From Symsagittifera roscoffensis (lineage: Eukaryota > Xenacoelomorpha > Acoela > Convolutidae): a DNA stretch of 64,000 bases. The stretch's first letter is position 1. Each line of letters opens with the position of its first letter. Position numbers and translations under genes: made by a program. Location of the stretch: NCBI RefSeq assembly GCF_963678635.1, contig NC_087065.1, forward strand, positions 16,040,572-16,104,571. The letters run 5' to 3'. Shown here piece by piece: positions 10,598-21,718 of the stretch. Under the pieces are notes generated by a model. The model did not search any database and was not told where the DNA came from. It saw only the letters and a program-made list of their open reading frames with translations.

Positions 10598-12950
10598 ATG
10601 TTTAGGTCGTGCTACAGTTTGTCTGTTTCCTCTTCTGAAGCAATCGATCTTTACATTTTCGCATTGTCTGCATAGAAAGGTATTGGGTTCTCAGTTCCAT
10701 CCCCATTGAGTTGAAGTATAATATACACAGTATTGGTCCTAGGTCCGATCATCCTTGAGCCACACCGCTTACGACGGGCGCCCAATCCGAGTTTTTTCTT
10801 TTACCACGACGCGCTGCTTCCGTCCAGCCAGGCAGTCGGTGCTCCACTCTACAGTTCTTCCACTTATGACGGACACACCGGTTGAGTTGATGTTTAATAT
10901 GAACAGTATGGGTCCTAGAACCAAACCTTGAGGCACACCGCCTATGACGGGCGCCTATTCCGTGTATTTTTCTTTTAATACGACACCTTGCTTCCTCTCA
11001 GTAAGGCAGTTGATGATCCACATTAAAGTTTTTTGTCGGATCCCGAGACTTGATAAGGTGTTAAGCAACCTGTTTTCGATCGATGTCGAAGATTTTTTTG
11101 AAATCAATCTAATCAATGTCTACTTCATCATCATTTTCCAGCTCTGCCGTCCAGTCGTCGAAAGCTTGCAGTAACTGAAGGATCGTTGAGCGACATGGTA
11201 GGAATCCGTACTGCGTTTCTGATACCATTTTGTTTTCTCTAGTGTAATCAAATAGTGCCGTTTTATTACTTTCTCCGTAATTTTCCAGCCAAATTGACGT
11301 GAGGCTCATCAGTTTATAATTGTTAGGTTCACTTTTAGCATCGTTTTTGCGAATCCCGGCTATGTCCGCGCAATTCCAGTCCTCTGAAGTTTCCCCACCA
11401 ACCCATGATTTTTGCATTAGACTGCATAGCGCTTCCGCTATAGTGTGTCTCTTGCACTATCCGCATAGTGCGTCTCGTGCACCATTCGCGGGTGAACCTT
11501 GTCTGGTCCCATTAATTTAAAGGTCTAGTATGGCAAACTCATCTAACATCAAATCCATTGTGAGAGGTAGACCATCAGAAGTTTGTTGTTCTTCATTATC
11601 CACTACATCAAAGCTTCCTGGTGCTTCTATGGTAAAAACTGAATTGAAAAAATTTTAAAACGCTTTTAATTTTTCCTAGTCGCTTTTCGCCAGCTGTTTA
11701 TGACCAAGGTTGAGGGCAAGTATTGCCTCTGATGATTTAAGCGTCCTAATATGCAATTTCAGAACTTTTTGCTTTGGGATTTGATACATTTCGATATCTG
11801 ATCTTCACTTTATCTTGTGCACCCTGGTATCAAATTTTTGACTTGCACCGGATTTTGGTATAGTTTTCGTCGTTTTGTTAAATCTTAGCTCGCCTGAACT
11901 CTTTCAATGTTTTCAGTTTTTCCCGAATTGCATCTCTCACTTCAGTACTCATTGGCAATTGACTCTGCTTGAGGCGAATTTCCAACAGGGAAAAAATTTT
12001 TTTGTTGCCATGTCACGTGTACATTTGAACTTGCTCAAGTTCTTTTGTAATGTAAGCGGTTGTTCATAATCTCTTTTATTCTTTAATTCCGACCGAAGAT
12101 GTTGGTATCTTCCTATGTTGTATTTCAGTCGTTCTTCACCTCGAACTGTTTTGCACAGATTGAGTTTTGTTTGTGTAAGTGTATGACCCTTTTTCCCCAG
12201 CGAAGAAATATAATCATTAGCCGAAGCTTCCAAAGTTTTGTCGGTTAGCAAGAGATCTTGAAATGATGGTTCATTATGCTTTGTTACTCGTGTTGATCAA
12301 GGTAAACGTCCTTGACCGATTCAATGAATTGATATTCTTTGCTGACCTCATCATCATTCGTGCTAACGTTTTTCCAATTTTTGACTCGGATTTTCATCCC
12401 TCCCATCACATTGTTATTAGCTTCACTTGATCCAATGAGTCTCAAAAAGTTTTTCAGGAGATGTTGATGAACTGCGATAAGTCAAAGCTATCAAAATGCC
12501 TCTTTTTGTTATGAGCAGGTTGTATACTTGCAACTCCTTAAACCAAAGCCAATCTCCTAATCTTTGTAATCTTTATCTTTCGGGATATACAACAGCAAGC
12601 CCCTGTCCTTGTCGGTGGGATTCATGTTTTGGTATTTCAGATTCTAGCAGTCTAGTTTGTGCCAGTTTGGATTCCATGCGGTTCCAGAATCTTTGGTTTC
12701 ATTTCAGTCCCGGCAATAATGTGAGGTAAAGTTTTTGCCTGCGGTAATCTTGTTTGTAATTCAAAAAATTTTTCGGAATTCAATGTGTCTACAATGCCGA
12801 GTCAGAGCTCGAAATGTTCTCTATTTCCGGTGTTTGATCTTTCAGGATTGTTGTCCTTTTTTGTTTGAATGTTTTGTTCCCTCTGAAAAAGTATTTGTAG
12901 TATCTGGTTTCCTCTGCTGTTAACTTTGTTCTCTCCGCAATAAAATCAAA
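10598..12950 (-). mobile_element. CR1-like LINE, copy 3 (starts in the palm, keeps endonuclease trace)
   Basis: Third head-to-tail copy on the minus strand, lacking everything 3' of the palm. The palm block is present twice in short succession (10,598-10,860 and 10,865-11,040), so this may be two overlapping fragments. The fingers are at 11,417-11,109, where 'AFDDWTAELENDDEVDID' reads through. The linker is at 12,251-11,949. Between about 12,930 and 12,440 the minus strand encodes broken pieces that resemble a LINE apurinic endonuclease: 'HIIAGTEMKPK' (the TE metal-binding motif region) and a 'GLLLYIPKDKDYKD'-like strand. This is the only trace of an endonuclease in the array. Confidence 0.8.
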
Positions 12951-13594
12951 CATTTTCACTCAGGCTCCTATTAGGGATGTTTCGAAATTGTCTTTGCTCT
13001 TGTTTGGCATATTTGAGTTTTGTTAGGTTCCTCATTATAGTTTTAGCGTTTTCTGTGTGGTTCTCACAGTGCGGCTTGTACTGAATGTGTTGTACTGAAT
13101 CCCAATATTGGTTGCAGGGAATGCGATATATATCAAAACTTTTTCATCAATTTGTCAATATATTGATATTCGATACAAATAATGATGTTTTCGAGGGAAA
13201 GTTTTCGCTATAAAGATCAATAATGATGTTTTTGACACGGTTATAATGACGTTTCCCTAAAAATGTTAAGCATTTGGATATTTTCGATATTTTGATGCTA
13301 GGGATTATAGTAGACAGGTTTTTTAGCAGACCAATTTTTTCGCAGAGTCAGAACAATTATGAAGTCAGAAAGTTAACTTCAAACGCGGTATTGGCGGTTA
13401 ACGACCGCTTGCTCCGCTGCTCTTCAGCTCAACACGAGTGTTAATGTGTGCGTAAACTTTTGTTGAGCCATGTCAATCTCTTAGACTGTTGTGTTTTTGA
13501 AGTTGATAGTTTTGTTGCCAAATCATGAAACAATTGTCCTAATTGGGTAAGCTTGGCCCCAGGTTGAGAGTCGTTTTGGGTCTGTCAATCAATC
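12951..13594. other. AT-rich interval between the LINE array and solo LTR D
   Basis: No gene was recognised. On the minus strand 13,120-12,951 may be the last trace of the LINE 5' region (short charged peptides), but this is uncertain. A segment with 'TATTGATATTCGATA' near 13,150 and 'TTTAGCAGACCAAT' near 13,320 has an inverted, weak counterpart just outside the other end of solo LTR D (43,795-44,080). Confidence 0.4.
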
Positions 13595-14360
13595 ATGTAT
13601 CACTTGTTTACGCTGGTATGCTAAAGGTCTAAAAGTTCGTTTTTTTGTGCTATTCCCCCGGATTGGCACAGTTGAACCCGCCGACGCAAACTCAAATTAA
13701 CGTTAAGGATGTTAGCATCCAATTCGTTATGAAAAGGAGGGTCGGAATATTCTAAATTTTTCAAATTTTCAAATTTTCGATTAGAGCCAGAAAACTTCCC
13801 AGAAATGTAAGAACGGCCACCTTGACCAAAAAAGGCCAAGGAAACATAACCGACAGAGACAACCGAATTAACAAGACGAAAAACAGTCGAAGAGGAAGAC
13901 GTGAAAAACGAAGCTTCTTATCGTGATAAGACGACACGATAAGACGATTATCTGAGAGAGATTAGACGGAAGGAATGTCAAGTGGATCCTCGGGAGCGGA
14001 TCCGTGCCCTCCCGTGCCGCGAAATTGGAGAGATAACAACGTTCTCTCCGGGGGAAAACGGAAATGGAGGCCTGGTGCCCAGGGACTGTTGTTTATCTGT
14101 GAGAGACTATTAAACCCTTGTTTTTAGCTGCTGCAATGCCCTGAACAATTTAATTAGTTGCAGTTTTTTCTACAGTATTTCATAGCATGAGCAGTTAGAA
14201 AGAGAAAAAAGTCAGTCCATCTCTAATGGATTTAGTATATGATTGTCACTAAAAAATTCGTAATTTATGGTTTTCTAGTCGTGCTTTTAATAGTAATCAC
14301 GTAATCTGGGGATCCGAGACCCAACTATGTGGTTAATTTTGCATATAAACGAAAGCTGAT
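13595..14360 (+). repeat. solo LTR D, left part (interrupted by element B)
   Basis: Starts TGTATCAC and aligns through its length, in the same direction, with the LTR of element C (44,663-45,380). Shared blocks include 'CGGATTGGCAC' (13,660), 'GAACGGCCA' (13,812), 'AACGGAAATGGAGG'-type sequence (14,060), 'ATGCCCTGAA' (14,140) and 'TCTGGGGATCCGAGAC' (14,306). The alignment stops exactly where the LTR of element B begins and resumes at 43,090. This shows that B inserted into an older LTR. No internal region of an element follows the right half, so it appears to be a solo LTR of about 940 bases. Confidence 0.75.
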
Positions 14361-15247
14361 TGTAACAGTCGCCTACTTAAGTCACATATGAGGTTAAAGA
14401 AAGATAGGCCCTATAACCATTGGCTCAAGATTCAGGGAAACTATCTCTTGTGATTTTCCCCCTCAAGCGATCGGAGCCATTTCGGTTCACTTGCGACATG
14501 AGACAAAAACCCGCGTTACAGCTTAAAGGCCACTACCAAAATACCCTCCCCCCCACTCTAGAAAATAAAAACGCCCCCATACTCAGGTCTCAAAATATCT
14601 AAAATACGCGAACGCCGTTAAAAAAAGGGTCGGAATTTATGTATAGTTACTTTTTATTAGACAGTGGACCTTTGATCCATTTCAGATGGATCAACCTGAA
14701 AACTCTCCCCAACTCAACATAACAATATTAAACACACTCAAGAAAATTAAATTGGGTACTCACATACCAACACGACCTCTAGAATTGAGTAACTAAACTA
14801 TAAAGCAACTCTAGAATTGATTGGGTAACTAAGTTTAACTCGAAAAGTTTGAAATGAATAAGTTTTAACTTAAGGAACAAGTTTTTGATCATGACCATTG
14901 GCAGCTTCAGATGTCCACTTTTCCACCGAAGGTTCACTCTGGTCCACTCTAGTTTACTTCCTCTCCACTCGCGATTGCTTTCCGTCTTCTGCCAAGAATG
15001 AGACAGCTCTACTCTCGTTCGAATTATGTATGGAAATTGCGAATAGCGATTTCCCGCTGCTATTTGTGACAACTTACCGTCGATTGTAGTTCGAATCTTC
15101 TGATCTTATTTTTCTGATATTTGCAGTTGTCGCGAGAAACTTGAGCATGACATGCTCAATTCGAATTTTTGAAAAATTTGCTTTCACCCCAAAATGAAGA
15201 TCAATTGTTTTCCAAGATCAAACTTCCGAATATGATCGACTGGCACA
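14361..15247 (-). repeat. 3' LTR of element B
   Basis: 887 bases, matching 42,203-43,089 nearly end to end with about 6-8% differences by eye. On the minus strand it starts TGTGCCAGTCGATC and ends ...GGCGACTGTTACA. It contains a palindrome-like 'GATCCATCTGAAATGGATC' at about 14,675-14,693 that is shared with the LTR of element C in weaker form. The polypurine tract would lie just above 15,247 ('GGAGTCCGGAGAGTA' on the minus strand); it is only moderately purine-rich. Confidence 0.9.
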
Positions 15248-15725
15248 TACTCTCCGGACTCCAGGTCGATGTCCTCATCGCGTGTCGTCGTCTGTCAGTG
15301 AGCCCCCAGAATGTTGAGTGCGTCTCAAGATACAGTGCCAGTGGTCATTTACAGAAATTTGCAGCAGACTTAACTTTATCTGCACCCCAAAATTCACAAC
15401 CATGCAAAATTGTCACATTATCGCTAAACAGCAATCAAAATCTGGATACACCTGAACCCTGAATTCTGAATTTCAGCTTTGTAAGCTAATGATTAAAAGT
15501 TTTTTTGTTTTACGCGTTCAGAAACTTTTCATGCAGCATTATGAATTATATAGTAGATATCATATTCTATTAATAATAATTTTCTATTAAAATATCTTTT
15601 CTGTGCCCTCAGATCTCTTCTGAGTTCAAACTCAAGCCCCTTTTTCTTTCCCCGCTCACGATTCAAGAACCAACCCCTGAAAATTCTGTTCAGTTCGTGC
15701 CCCTTGTCTTCGAGGTACTGGATCC
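15248..15725 (-). other. 3' untranslated end of element B
   Basis: Sequence between the duplicated block and the 3' LTR. On the minus strand 15,725-15,600 still reads as charged peptide ('FLNRERGKKKGLEFELRRDL' type). The first 35 bases of it match 22,325-22,360, just 5' of the SGNH-like domain, which suggests a recombination or template-switch joint. The rest (15,250-15,590) is AT-rich and nothing was recognised. Confidence 0.45.
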
Positions 15726-15799
15726 TCGTGTTTTCGTTTTCTAAGCTCAAGCGTTCTTTTCCCCAGATCTCACGCAAGTTCTCTCATTGATCCCCTGGC

Positions 15800-16640
15800 A
15801 CAGCTCCCAGGATCTTCTTCAACAGTCTATGTGAGTGATGCAACATTCGCGCGAGCCAGGCGTACACACTTGGGTATCGAGAAAGCTTTGTCAATCAATA
15901 TCCTCTGACTGGATGCCACCACCATCGCCATGTGTAATGGGTAGTGGCTTCCACACAGATTGGCCATTACCTATCATACCAGAGATTTCGCATTCATTGG
16001 CAAACTGTAGCCTTCACTCACGGGAAACCCCATCCACGACTCAAGGCCAATCTTCCATCCTCTGAAGCGCTTCTGCACCATTTGTTACACTCCAGGCCAT
16101 GACTTCACGCTCAACGCCGTCACCAATTGGTGTTCGGATTGTAGCATCTCCAGTGATTGCAAGCTGCACATCCTCGAGAAGAAACCCAATGCCGTCGCTA
16201 TGTTGACAGTGGTGCTCGCATAGCATTCAGCCACGATCTGCACCTCACTTTTTTCCACGTGGCTAGTTCCTCCTTCTGGAAAGATTGTATTCTGACGCAG
16301 GATCGTCCGTCACAGGATTAATCTCCACCTCCACACACTAAGTCCAGACAACTACCCGGCTCCATCTTCTTCACTAACTTATCCAGCTTGCTCGTCGTTT
16401 CCTCCGATTCCTTTCGATGAGGTAAGATTAGGTTGTGCACCACGTTCAGATTCCCCAAATTCTCATCCCTCGCTGGCTCCTTGGTTTCTTCAATCAAACT
16501 CGCGTGGGGATGAGGGCACCAAGAGGGTCTCAGCAACTTCCAAACAGTCCCCAAATTCGTGACCAACATGTCGTTTCCATTTCCCATCTTTAGTTCCACC
16601 CTCTTGTTCGAGCGCGGCACGCTGATCACCTCTGGCATCT
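15800..16640 (-). pseudogene. terminal coding-like segment of element B tail, copy 1
   Basis: Minus-strand fragments, the best open one being 16,638-16,318 (106 residues) with 'NKRVELKMGNGNDM' and a C-terminal 'PGSCLDLVCGGGD'. The latter superficially recalls a methyltransferase glycine loop, but no other methyltransferase motif was found, so no function is assigned. The stretch 16,226-15,835 adds short broken pieces. The same layout recurs at 23,380-24,200. Family unrecognised. Confidence 0.45.
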
Positions 16641-17252
16641 CCCAAGTAACAGACCTAGGCTTGGCCTTTCACGTTCCGTCGGGTCAATCTCAAGGATTTT
16701 CTCCGTCCAGAATTTTAACAATTCCGCCACCTCAAAATTCATGTAGGCGTTTCCGGCCTCCGAATCCAAGAAAGGGTTATAAGCTATTCCCATCACTCCA
16801 GACACATATTGATATTCTCCCCGTTTTGTGGGTCTCGCATATTCTTTTGCTCGGGCCAAGTTACTATGCACGACATGCCCCTCCTCGATTTTCTTGTTGT
16901 AGAGCCTTCGTATTTCATCAAGCTTCCCATGGCTCTCTAGAAACTGCCTTGAGCTCTCTTCTTTTTCGATTCCAGTACTCTGGTATACGATCAGGATAAC
17001 AGCGGAGACTCTCCTTTCCATGGTTTTACTTCCCATCGGTTTTTGACGGCACCTTTGCACAGTAGTGTCGGTTATCACTGACTTGATTCCCCTCAAGAAA
17101 CTAGTGGCATCTTTTCTTCTCGCTAGGCTCAATCCCGAGTTGTCTCGAGCAATATGTTGCACCAGCATTTGGTACACCTGCAGACTCTTGTCGCCCAGTT
17201 TAAGTTTGTCCTGCGAGGTCACGCCTCTAATGCCACTCCCGCAAAACTCCAT
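16626..17252 (-). pseudogene. unrecognised helical segment of element B tail, copy 1
   Basis: A 208-residue open segment on the minus strand, rich in Lys, Arg and Glu and predicted by eye to be mostly helical ('SSRQFLESHGKLDEIRRLYN', 'NFEVAELLKFWTEKILEIDP'). No signal peptide, membrane segment or known catalytic motif is visible. Its counterpart in copy 2 is 24,188-24,646. It lies near the 3' end of the long tail coding region. No match to a known family could be made from motifs. Confidence 0.5.
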
Positions 17253-17399
17253 GTGAAGATCAACTGTCCTGCCGTTCTGACAAAAGGATTCGCCATCAAT
17301 GGCAATGCCGATGAGGGTGCCCTCATCGCATCTTCAAAGTACTCAAGCAGCAGGTTCTCCCAAGACCGCCCCAGCTGGTTGCCCAACTCTAGCTTGTTA

Positions 17400-17960
17400 A
17401 CTTCGGCCTTCTGCTGGGTAGCCCAATGCCGCCGCTTGCGGGCACCCCGCGATCAAGTTTCTTTAGTCAACTCTCCAGTTCTTTCCTGGTGTCCAGAGCT
17501 ATCCACCAAGGCCGAACGGTGTTTCTCGTCGCACTTATCTCGAGAGGGACGCACGACACTCGCTTCCCAATGGCCTGGTGTTGCGTCGAAAGCCACTCCT
17601 TGCGGATGTCCACTTCCCACGTTTGTCCACTAGTCGAACCCCTCTTCGCATTTGCCTTTTGGGGTTTGAAGTCATCCCCCCTTCCCGGAGTCATCGAGGC
17701 TTACATTTCCCGCAGCACCTCGGTCAACCTCCTAGGAGCTGAGCTGCTCTTGTAGGCCGCTGTTTTCCCTCGCGCTAAAACCATGGGAGCTGTCTCTTTT
17801 AGATTCTTCTCTGAAACTGCATCCGCCGAAGGACTCGCCTCTTCTGTCTCCCGTTTCCTTTTCCTAAATCTTATTCCTTTACTTGGGGTCGTTGCCAACA
17901 CCATCACTGACTCGACTTCTTTGTCCAGGTCCCTCCTTTCCGACTCTTGCCTCCCCTTTC
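17400..17960 (-). pseudogene. basic, NLS-like segment of element B tail, copy 1
   Basis: Minus-strand open pieces 17,907-17,701 and 17,694-17,467 are rich in Lys, Arg, Ser and Thr. A cluster 'FRKRKRETEE' could act as a nuclear localisation signal, and 'TTPSKGIR' precedes it. In copy 2 the matching region reads as one open segment (24,950-25,468). Low complexity suggests a disordered linker inside a polyprotein. Function unknown. Confidence 0.45.
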
Positions 17961-18428
17961 TCTAGCTTTAAGAATATTAGTATATTTAATCATATTACTG
18001 GTCTTACTTTTATCATCTACTGCGACACTTCTTCTTTTATCATCCGTTTTTTTGTTTAGAGTAGAGCTATTTTTACATGGGTTGGCCCCGGTGTCCTGCT
18101 TCTGCTTCCTTAGGCCAATTATCTTGTCGAGCAGCATTTTTCTCACCTTCTCGTCCAGTCCATCGCCGATTAGGACTGGCTCTCCAATTTTCACTAACGT
18201 GCTCCACAGTTCTTCCTTGAAGTCGTCTACTTTAACTTTGTCTTCCACCCACTGTTTGAACTCGCTCAGGAAACTTTGTTGCGCCTCCTCGTCCAACGTG
18301 CTCATGAACATTTCTTTGTTGCCTTCAAAGGTATTCTTCTCCCTCGCTTCATCGGTCAGGAGCACTATTCCCATGTTGGACGGTTCACTCGTTAGTGGCA
18401 GCTCAAGATTCTTCCGGAGAGACCCCAA
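17904..18428 (-). pseudogene. unrecognised 174-residue segment of element B tail, copy 1
   Basis: Open segment on the minus strand with an acidic helical N-terminal half ('EEAQQSFLSEFKQWVEDKVK', 'DDFKEELWSTLVKIGEPVLI') and a basic C-terminal half ('KARERGGKSRKGG'). It repeats at 25,465-25,989 with few differences, including changes that keep the reading frame. The pattern looks like a helical domain followed by a nucleic-acid-binding basic tail, which is inference only. Confidence 0.5.
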
Positions 18429-18429
18429 A

Positions 18430-19330
18430 TGTGTGGTGGCCGTGTTTCCCCACTCAGATCTTGTACTGGCTCACGTGTGGTGCCGGGGCTGAAATCTTTG
18501 TTCATTGCCCCTCCGTCGGGCGTATTCCCCACTTCAATTTACTCTCCAGCTTCGCTGAGGGTTTTGTCCATCCTCTCCCCCTCTCCTGACTCCGGCTGAT
18601 CCCTATCTATCTAGCGCGTCAGTGAATCTGTTCTCCACTGGAAGGTTTCCTCTGTCTACTGGGGTTCCCACTGACAGGGGTGAAGGTGTCGTCGGATCTG
18701 CCGTCTCGTATTCAATGAATGGGATTGTAAAGAACTCCTGCTGCGACCAACTTTCGTCCCTCCTGTTGCAGATCTACTTCTTGTAATCCATAAGGTGCCC
18801 GATATTTTCTCGTGCTAAATTTCATTTCGTCCTTCAGGGCTAAGTGACCTTCCTCCACAATCATCCTTCCGTCATCATAGACAGGCAGCTTGCTCTCGCG
18901 TCCTGCCTTCTCAGGAGTCTTCAGCACTTCCCGAACCTCATACTTTGGAGGCATCGAACCCCGCATCTTCTTTGCTTGCGTGGTCCACGAATTTATCTTG
19001 GTTTCACAGGTATGGAAGTACACCGCTGCCGAATACCCGATGAACAAGGGGTCCCAGCTTTCCGTGAATTTCTTTTGCTGCTGCTCCACTGTCGCTCTCG
19101 CGTGTAGAGAAGGGATTACCATGGGCTTTTCATCCTCAGCGTCATCCGCCTCACCGGGGACCTTCTCGCTTTCCCCTCATCCTGCATTGCAGTTGACCCC
19201 TGAAGTTGAGCACTATTAGCTTTGGGTCCTTTATCTTCGCGAAGAGTACTGTCTCATTTATTCGCGCTCTCGACTCTTCTTGTCTACGCCAGATTAGTGC
19301 CGTCCCATCCAGACCGCTGACCGTGCATCA
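18430..19330 (-). pseudogene. unrecognised segment of element B tail, copy 1
   Basis: The main open part is 19,122-18,712 (136 residues) with 'WDPLFIGYSAAVYFHTCETK' and a charged C-terminal half ('DGRMIVEEGHLALKDEMKFS'). Flanking pieces at 19,330-19,130 and 18,700-18,430 are broken and rich in Pro, Ser and Glu. The same content is at 25,990-26,880 in copy 2. No known family was recognised. Confidence 0.45.
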
Positions 19331-20143
19331 CCGAATGTGCATCACCGAATGTCGGTACGCTGCCATAAGCTGATCCAGGAAGGCGTACGCCACGGCTGGC
19401 CCATAAACACAGGTCTCCACCTCTCCCAGTCCCCTGATCATCCCCACGGGATCAGATCTCATGGCCAAGCACAAGTCGGTCAGTAGAGGTATTCCTCCAT
19501 TCGCCTCCCTCACTTCTTCTCTCGTCTTTGTGCTTCTCTCTTCGCCTGTCAAATGCCTGTTCTGCATCAGGAAATACTTCACTAGCATCGTCTTCACTCC
19601 AGCAGCTCACTTGTAGGAATAAGTATCTGGACTCGGGTGGGCCTTCCTCACCGATAGGGGTTCCCCATACTTCATCAGTCGATGAAATGCAGTCAGTTCC
19701 CAATATGTCAGGAGTATTAGGGTCAAGTATTAGGGTCATCAGTCGATGAAATGTAGTCACTTACCCATATGTCAGGAGTATTAGGGCCGTCAATTTGGAG
19801 CGTCTCCACACCTATGCTAAACATATATGCTGAACCCATATTGAACAGGTACCTGGGGTATACCAAGTACAAGGCCAGTAGGAGGCTGATTGGAATACTC
19901 AAGAGTTCCTGCACGAATGCTTCCAAGATCGCGTTCCCGCGTAGAACATCTTGTCCATGTATTCCTTTTCCCAACAAGAATCTCAAGATCTCGTGTGGCC
20001 TCCGGGTCCTCAGTTCGCCCTTCGCATGCTCTCTCCAGAAGCCTCAAATAGTCACTTCGTTTGCAGCCGTGACGAATCTCCCCACCGTCATCTCTCTCTC
20101 TCTCTCTTCTGCTATTTTCAAGTGTTCTTCCAGAAACTCCCAT
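19328..20143 (-). pseudogene. helical/hydrophobic region of element B tail, copy 1
   Basis: Minus-strand segment with 'FVQELLSIPISLLLALYLVY', a hydrophobic stretch long enough to span a membrane, followed by 'FNMGSAYMFSIGVETLQIDG'. Element C has a related stretch in the same place (63,640-63,900). Further on, 19,597-19,328 is helical ('AVAYAFLDQLMAAYRHSV'). A membrane role is possible but the hydrophobic helix could equally be buried. The region also holds the internal direct repeat at 19,677-19,792. Confidence 0.5.
19677..19792. repeat. short direct repeat inside element B tail, copy 1
   Basis: 'CATCAGTCGATGAAAT' and the following ~45 bases up to 'GTCAGGAGTATTAGGG' occur twice about 65 bases apart. 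The same doubled arrangement is present in copy 2 (27,225-27,345), so this repeat predates the large duplication. Confidence 0.85.
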
Positions 20144-20380
20144 AATTGCTTCACCAGCGGTGGAGCACTCTCTCTCGTCCTGTCCGTCACATTTTCAAGT
20201 CTCGGGTTCAGGAACGGCCATCTTCCTCTCTCTTGTGCTAGACGGTATGCCATCGATTCCACTTGTTTTTCGGCTGCTGCTACATTCTTTCTCTCGTTGT
20301 TTGGCCCCCTCGTCTTGCTAGTGGAACTCGTGGTCGTCGGCTACAGATTCCGGAACCACAGGCTGGCTGTCAGATGAGTT
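20044..20380 (-). pseudogene. helical linker after the NDHLH domain, copy 1
   Basis: Minus-strand segment with 'ESMAYRLAQERGRWPFLNPR' and 'PPLVKQLWEFLEEHLKIAEE'. It aligns with 63,400-63,560 of element C ('NQWLHLTPRVAALG', 'IRKIHAYLVKEVNLAENAEE'). Conservation between diverged elements indicates that it was under coding selection. A TC microsatellite at about 20,092-20,112 is longer here than in copy 2. Confidence 0.55.
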
Positions 20381-20392
20381 ATTACAGGGTGG

Positions 20393-21442
20393 TCATCCCC
20401 CACTTCCGGGTTGAACTTCAGTTGCCGGGCAAGGTTCGACAACTCCAGACAAAGGACCTCGTCCAAGACAATCAGGTCCGCAAGCTCGTAAAAGCCCCTT
20501 AGAGCGTGGGACACATCCGCCCACGCCGCCGCCACTTCCGCCGACTTCAAGAGTCTCAAGTTCACCAGTTCTAGCTACCTTTTTTGGGGCCGCCATCAGC
20601 ATCCGCCATCCATTTCCCTCCGCAATCAGAACTAACATGGCGTAAACAAAAGGTGAAGCAGGTGACATACTCGCGTAACCCGGTGATGACGCGAATACCA
20701 CCTTTGTCTTCGATCCCAACCGGGATGTAACCAGTTCCTGCACTTCATTCATTACTGCAAACAGCGTCTGAATCGTCTCCCAGATCTTCTTTGTTGTAGG
20801 CTCCCTACTTCTCAGAGGCTCAAGCAGTCCCGCCGCGTGCAGGTGATCATTCATTACCGAGAACAATAAAAACTCCGGTTCACACGGTGTCTCTGACTTT
20901 ATCGCTACGATCAGGGCCAAAATTTGATTTAACTCCGCCCCTGGTAGTAGGTACACCAAGGTTTCTGGCCAAAACAACTTCGGTGACGTCCCCTCAAAGT
21001 CCGACCCCGCTACAAGGATCGCTCTCGCCGCTCCGGGATCCGACCGATCATAAACTGCTAACGTCTTGGCCAGCCGTGAAGTTCCACAGGATCTCCTGTA
21101 CCTTGGGTCTTCCGCAAGTTTCGCACCCATGTAGACTGTATAAGGAAAAACCATGCTCACTGGCTCAAGAAGCTTGTCCACCGCCCTAAGCTTCGCGGGC
21201 ATCGCCACTCTGATCCTGACTATAGTAGTCCGATGCTTGGTTGGCTCCACTATGAGGCCTGGACTTCCCAGCTCCTTAAGAGGTCTGTAATTGATTGGCT
21301 CCATTATCGATCTCTGGGGAATTCCCGTCAATTCCGCCATCTCCAGTGTCTTTGCTCGAGAGAAGTGCGCCTCATGGGCCCTTAGCCAATCCACACAATA
21401 GTGATTGCTCAAGTCCTCATGTGGCAGACTATTGATCCCCAA
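20393..21442 (-). pseudogene. alpha/beta-like NDHLH domain of element B tail, copy 1
   Basis: A 349-residue open segment on the minus strand, the longest in the tail. It has an N-terminal helical part ('HYCVDWLRAHEAHFSRAKTL'), then alternating strand/helix pattern: 'AARAILVAGSDFEG', 'PETLVYLLPGAELNQILALI', 'FLLFSVMNDHLHAAGLLEPL', 'KVVFASSPGYASM', and a hydrophobic strand near 'WRMLMAAPKK'. The element C counterpart (62,575-63,342) shares 'NDHLH', 'SPGYA' and 'FVYA'. The order strand-GSD, strand-ND, and a later conserved DDH would suit a diverged SGNH-type fold placed after the first one, but that is a guess; the family is unrecognised. Confidence 0.55.
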
Positions 21443-21500
21443 GACCCCAAGACCTCCGTCAACTCTTGTCGGCAGGCTAGATCCTCGAGATCCAGATCCT

Positions 21501-21698
21501 TCACTCGCTCCAGGTACCGGGTTCTGCTTGCTTCCCCGGACCTTTCACCTTGTTCCTGCTGTCTACCACCACCACTGACGACACAACAGAGCTCTGGGGC
21601 GTAGAAAATTCCGCCTCGTCTCCTTCCATGGGTGTCGATCTCAACTGTCTGCTTCTGCTGCTAGTTGAGCTTCCTCTCGAGTCGATCTTTTTCCTCAA
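21501..21698 (-). pseudogene. Ser/Thr/Val-rich linker, copy 1
   Basis: Low-complexity minus-strand segment ('SRGSSTSSRSRQLRSTPMEG', 'SSVVSSVVVVDS') between the SGNH-like and the NDHLH domains. It looks like a disordered linker inside a polyprotein. Confidence 0.5.
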
Positions 21699-21718
21699 GC
21701 GATCAGTTACGGACCGGG

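Noticed and set aside
12496-12923. Plus-strand open frames as a host gene
   Set aside because: The minus strand here encodes recognisable pieces of the LINE endonuclease, so the plus frames are shadows.
13110-13345. Terminal inverted repeat of a DNA transposon pairing with 43,795-44,080
   Set aside because: Only about 15 bases match well and the rest is AT-rich; too weak to call an element.
16318-16360. 'LDLVCGGGD' as a methyltransferase motif I (also at 23,880-23,920)
   Set aside because: It is at the very end of the segment and no other methyltransferase motif or fold pattern follows.
17947-18492. Long plus-strand open frames opposite the tail of element B (also 25,508-26,053)
   Set aside because: They mirror coding sequence of the minus strand, have Ser/Leu-rich shadow composition and no conserved motif.
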